Positions 5,394 to 7,258 of a DNA stretch of 7,258 nucleotides are shown in pieces. The notes below the pieces were generated by a model. The model ran no database searches and was not told the origin of the DNA. It saw only the letters and a list, made by a program, of their open reading frames with translations. The position numbers and the translations under genes were made by a program. The DNA comes from a bacterium TMED144 (lineage in GTDB: Bacteria; Fidelibacterota; Marinisomatia; Marinisomatales; TCS55), in contig NHGT02000011.1 in assembly GCA_002170005.2 (NCBI GenBank), forward strand, positions 57,997 through 65,254, written 5' to 3'. How positions within the stretch are numbered: the stretch's first letter is position 1; each line of letters begins with the position of its first letter.

Positions 5394-7258
5394 CTAACTC
5401 TCCAGAAATAGACACCAAGTTCTTATATCTCATGTCATTTTTATACATAGCATTTAATTTAATAAAGAAATTACTGCCAACATCAAACATCATTGATGCA
5501 TTTAATTGCTGATTGACTCCATTTGCATTTCCATTTGCAACCTCATATGGCATACCATTATAACCATTAACACTATTGAGCAATAATTTTATGTTTACCC
5601 TGCTTTTATTATTATAGTACAAATAATTCATTTCAATGCCATTTGATGATATTTTTTTTTCGATGTCATTTAGAAAAAGTTTTTCATTTGTAAAATTGAA
5701 CTTTGTTTTAACGTTATGTCTAGAGCCAATTTTTTTTTTAAACCCAGCGACATTTGAAAAGCCTCTTACTATCCTATTTATCATATTTGGATTTGAAAAA
5801 AGGGATTCTTTATTATTGGAGTTGATATTCAATATTATAAACAGGTCATCCAAAAACTTGTTAGATGATTCGATAGCGAATTTGTTAGAGACCATGTCTT
5901 TCCAACCTCCAACATCCATACCATTAAAGTTCCTAATTTTTTGATAATAAATTCTATAATTACTCATTGATCGATTCTTTTGGTATATAAATTCACTTTT
6001 ATTGGAATAATTATAGAATTGTGTATTCTGTTTATCAATTTCTCCAAAGATGTTCGCGTCCTTTGAATGCAAATCTATTCGAACAATATTCCTAAACTTC
6101 AAGGGTTTGAGTTTTTCAAATTCAGTTTTTGAGAAATTATAATCGAACTTTGAAAATCCATCAATACGATTTCCAGATATGGACTCGCCTGATAATATAT
6201 TATATGATTTATAATCTCCATTAACATCTTCAACATATTCATTTAAATTTCTATCAAATCTAAAATTTCCTAATCCAATACCGACAGAATCGTATACCAT
6301 GCTTCTAATTTGATATATAGAATTATTGCCATTTAGCAGGAAATTTAATCTGATCGGACTTTCTTTTTTTCTATAGTTAATGATGGACCTGAATGAACTT
6401 ATGGTAGAATTTTGAATATTATTTGTATTAGCAATTTTTTGTCTATATGATATAGTTCTACTTAATCCATTTTTTTTTATTTTTTTCATATCAAACTGAA
6501 TAAATTTATTTCTCTGTGATTGAAAAATAGTATTTGAGGTCAATGAAAAAATTGAATCAGTAAATACTTTATCAGTTCTTTCACCAAAAATTAATGAAAA
6601 TGTTTCGTTTTCCTTTTCAACTAATCCAAATCTATAATCAAAAAAGTTATATTCTCCCTCTCTAGACTCACCTACAAGTGAAACAAAGGGTTTTATTGAT
6701 TTTTTAGTAAAATATATTTTTGAAAGACCCTTTGTGAATTTTTTATCAGTCTCAATAGTGAACAAATCAACATTCAACTCATTCATAAATTTTCCAAAGA
6801 ATTTTGAAACAATTCTTTTCTTATTCTTAATTGTTCTGTCAAATGAAAATTGAGAAAAATCAATTGTAGCATTAAACTTTTCATCTAAGTTGAATGTTGT
6901 AGATAAAGAAGAAAATTTTTCATCACTAATATAATTGCTATCTGAAATATTCCATTCTTCGTTAAAGCTAACTCTTTTTGATTTATTTAATGAATCAAAA
7001 TTCTTTGAAGTTTGCCAATGATCAAAAGAAAACAAGGCATCCATTTTGCCAATTCTATATGGCTCGTTTCTTATTGTCGATTGAAATGCATTGCCTCTTT
7101 TTTTAAAGATATTATCTGATGCCAATGTATTTGCATTTTTATCAGAAATTGAAATCTCGTTTTCAAAAACAAACCCTGAATTAAGTTTTGATTTCGTTAT
7201 TACATTAATAACTCCTTTTGAACTAGGGGCTTTTTTAAATATCCCTGGAGAAAATCTT
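5380..7258 (-). CDS. Large beta-rich, probable outer-membrane protein, C-terminal 625 residues (5' partial)
   Basis: The frame stays open to the window edge, so the true start is beyond 7258; the TTG at 7125 is an internal Leu codon. Residues here count from the first full codon at 7257. The sequence is rich in N, S, K, F and Y with alternating polar and hydrophobic residues throughout, and ends in Phe (GELGANF), as in outer-membrane barrels. Three segments look conserved to me: ENEISISDKNANTLAS (32-47), the segment from Y322 through VGIGLGNF (325-332) to NEYVEDVNGDY (339-349), and a C-terminal PYEVANGNANG (570-580) block with a final Y-rich pair of strands. I recall similar blocks in large uncharacterised proteins of FCB-group bacteria, but cannot name the family. 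GVINVITK (15-22) resembles the end of a TonB receptor plug, so a divergent TonB-dependent receptor remains possible. It directly precedes and overlaps the Omp85 gene. Confidence 0.6.
   Translation of the reverse strand, partial: RFSPGIFKKAPSSKGVINVITKSKLNSGFVFENEISISDKNANTLASDNIFKKRGNAFQSTIRNEPYRIGKMDALFSFDHWQTSKNFDSLNKSKRVSFNEEWNISDSNYISDEKFSSLSTTFNLDEKFNATIDFSQFSFDRTIKNKKRIVSKFFGKFMNELNVDLFTIETDKKFTKGLSKIYFTKKSIKPFVSLVGESREGEYNFFDYRFGLVEKENETFSLIFGERTDKVFTDSIFSLTSNTIFQSQRNKFIQFDMKKIKKNGLSRTISYRQKIANTNNIQNSTISSFRSIINYRKKESPIRLNFLLNGNNSIYQIRSMVYDSVGIGLGNFRFDRNLNEYVEDVNGDYKSYNILSGESISGNRIDGFSKFDYNFSKTEFEKLKPLKFRNIVRIDLHSKDANIFGEIDKQNTQFYNYSNKSEFIYQKNRSMSNYRIYYQKIRNFNGMDVGGWKDMVSNKFAIESSNKFLDDLFIILNINSNNKESLFSNPNMINRIVRGFSNVAGFKKKIGSRHNVKTKFNFTNEKLFLNDIEKKISSNGIEMNYLYYNNKSRVNIKLLLNSVNGYNGMPYEVANGNANGVNQQLNASMMFDVGSNFFIKLNAMYKNDMRYKNLVSISGELGANF
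5398..5403 (-). promoter_or_regulatory. Probable ribosome binding site for the GTG-started Omp85 gene
   Basis: On the minus strand GGAGAG lies 4 nt before the GTG at 5393 (GGAG is 6 nt away), inside the last codons of the large upstream protein (the GGA GAG codons of S-G-E-L). It is the only clear Shine-Dalgarno-like sequence before any minus-strand start here and supports GTG 5393 as the start. It may also simply be Gly-Glu coding, so confidence is moderate. Confidence 0.45.

Noticed and set aside
5636..5944. Open frame of 102 codons on the + strand inside the large protein gene, F/L rich
   Set aside because: Hydrophobic appearance is what the complement of K/N/E-rich AT-rich coding gives; no start signal or family resemblance. 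The shorter + strand frames at 2941-3153 and 5005-5250 were dropped for the same reason.
7192..7215. GVINVITK in the large protein, resembling the end of a TonB-dependent receptor plug
   Set aside because: Only eight residues match, the rest of the plug lies outside the window and no other receptor landmark was seen; kept as an alternative in the gene entry, not as a call.
1..7258. RNA genes, CRISPR arrays, insertion sequences and attachment sites
   Set aside because: Nearly every base is explained by protein-coding genes, no spaced direct repeats or inverted element ends were seen, and no tRNA- or rRNA-like segment was recognised.

Overview
The window is about 30% G+C by eye and almost wholly coding. 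The end of one gene lies on the + strand. Converging on it is a minus-strand run of seven genes with gaps of 2 to 16 bp or overlaps of 4 to 14 bp, probably one operon whose promoter lies beyond base 7258. Most starts lack a clear Shine-Dalgarno sequence. AT-rich leaders, a DUF4837 lipoprotein, a bacterial-type AccA and a lineage-type outer-membrane protein point to a marine, streamlined member of the Fibrobacterota-Chlorobiota-Bacteroidota (FCB) group. 'Candidatus Marinimicrobia' (SAR406) is my best guess. This is inferred from gene content and remembered family resemblance, not from a search.

In minus-strand transcription order: (1) 7258-5380, the C-terminal 625 residues of a large beta-rich, probably outer-membrane protein, with its 5' end outside the window; (2) 5393-4125, a short Omp85 (BamA/TamA-type) barrel with about one POTRA-like domain and the LRGY motif, starting at GTG inside the previous gene; (3) 4122-3118, a DUF4837 lipoprotein starting at TTG; (4) 3115-2246, an RmlD-type NAD(P)-dependent sugar-nucleotide reductase; (5) 2249-1533, a polyprenyl-phosphate mannosyltransferase-like GT2 enzyme, coupled to gene 4 by an ATGA overlap; (6) 1516-563, accA; (7) 559-152, a YbgC/4HBT hotdog acyl-CoA thioesterase. 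At the left edge, bases 1-168 (+) are the C-terminal end of an EamA/DMT-type permease, overlapping the thioesterase tail to tail by 17 bp.

Functionally, the operon joins an envelope block (large barrel, Omp85, lipoprotein), a glycan or lipid-linked sugar block (RmlD-like, GT2) and a fatty-acyl block (AccA, thioesterase). A shared envelope-biogenesis theme is plausible but inferred. The most interesting part is the outer-membrane trio at 3118-7258: a large unrecognised barrel-like protein, a minimal Omp85 and a lipoprotein of unknown function, translated from nearly continuous or overlapping frames with non-ATG starts. No RNA gene, mobile element, CRISPR array or convincing terminator was seen, and there is no gene-free stretch longer than 16 bp.
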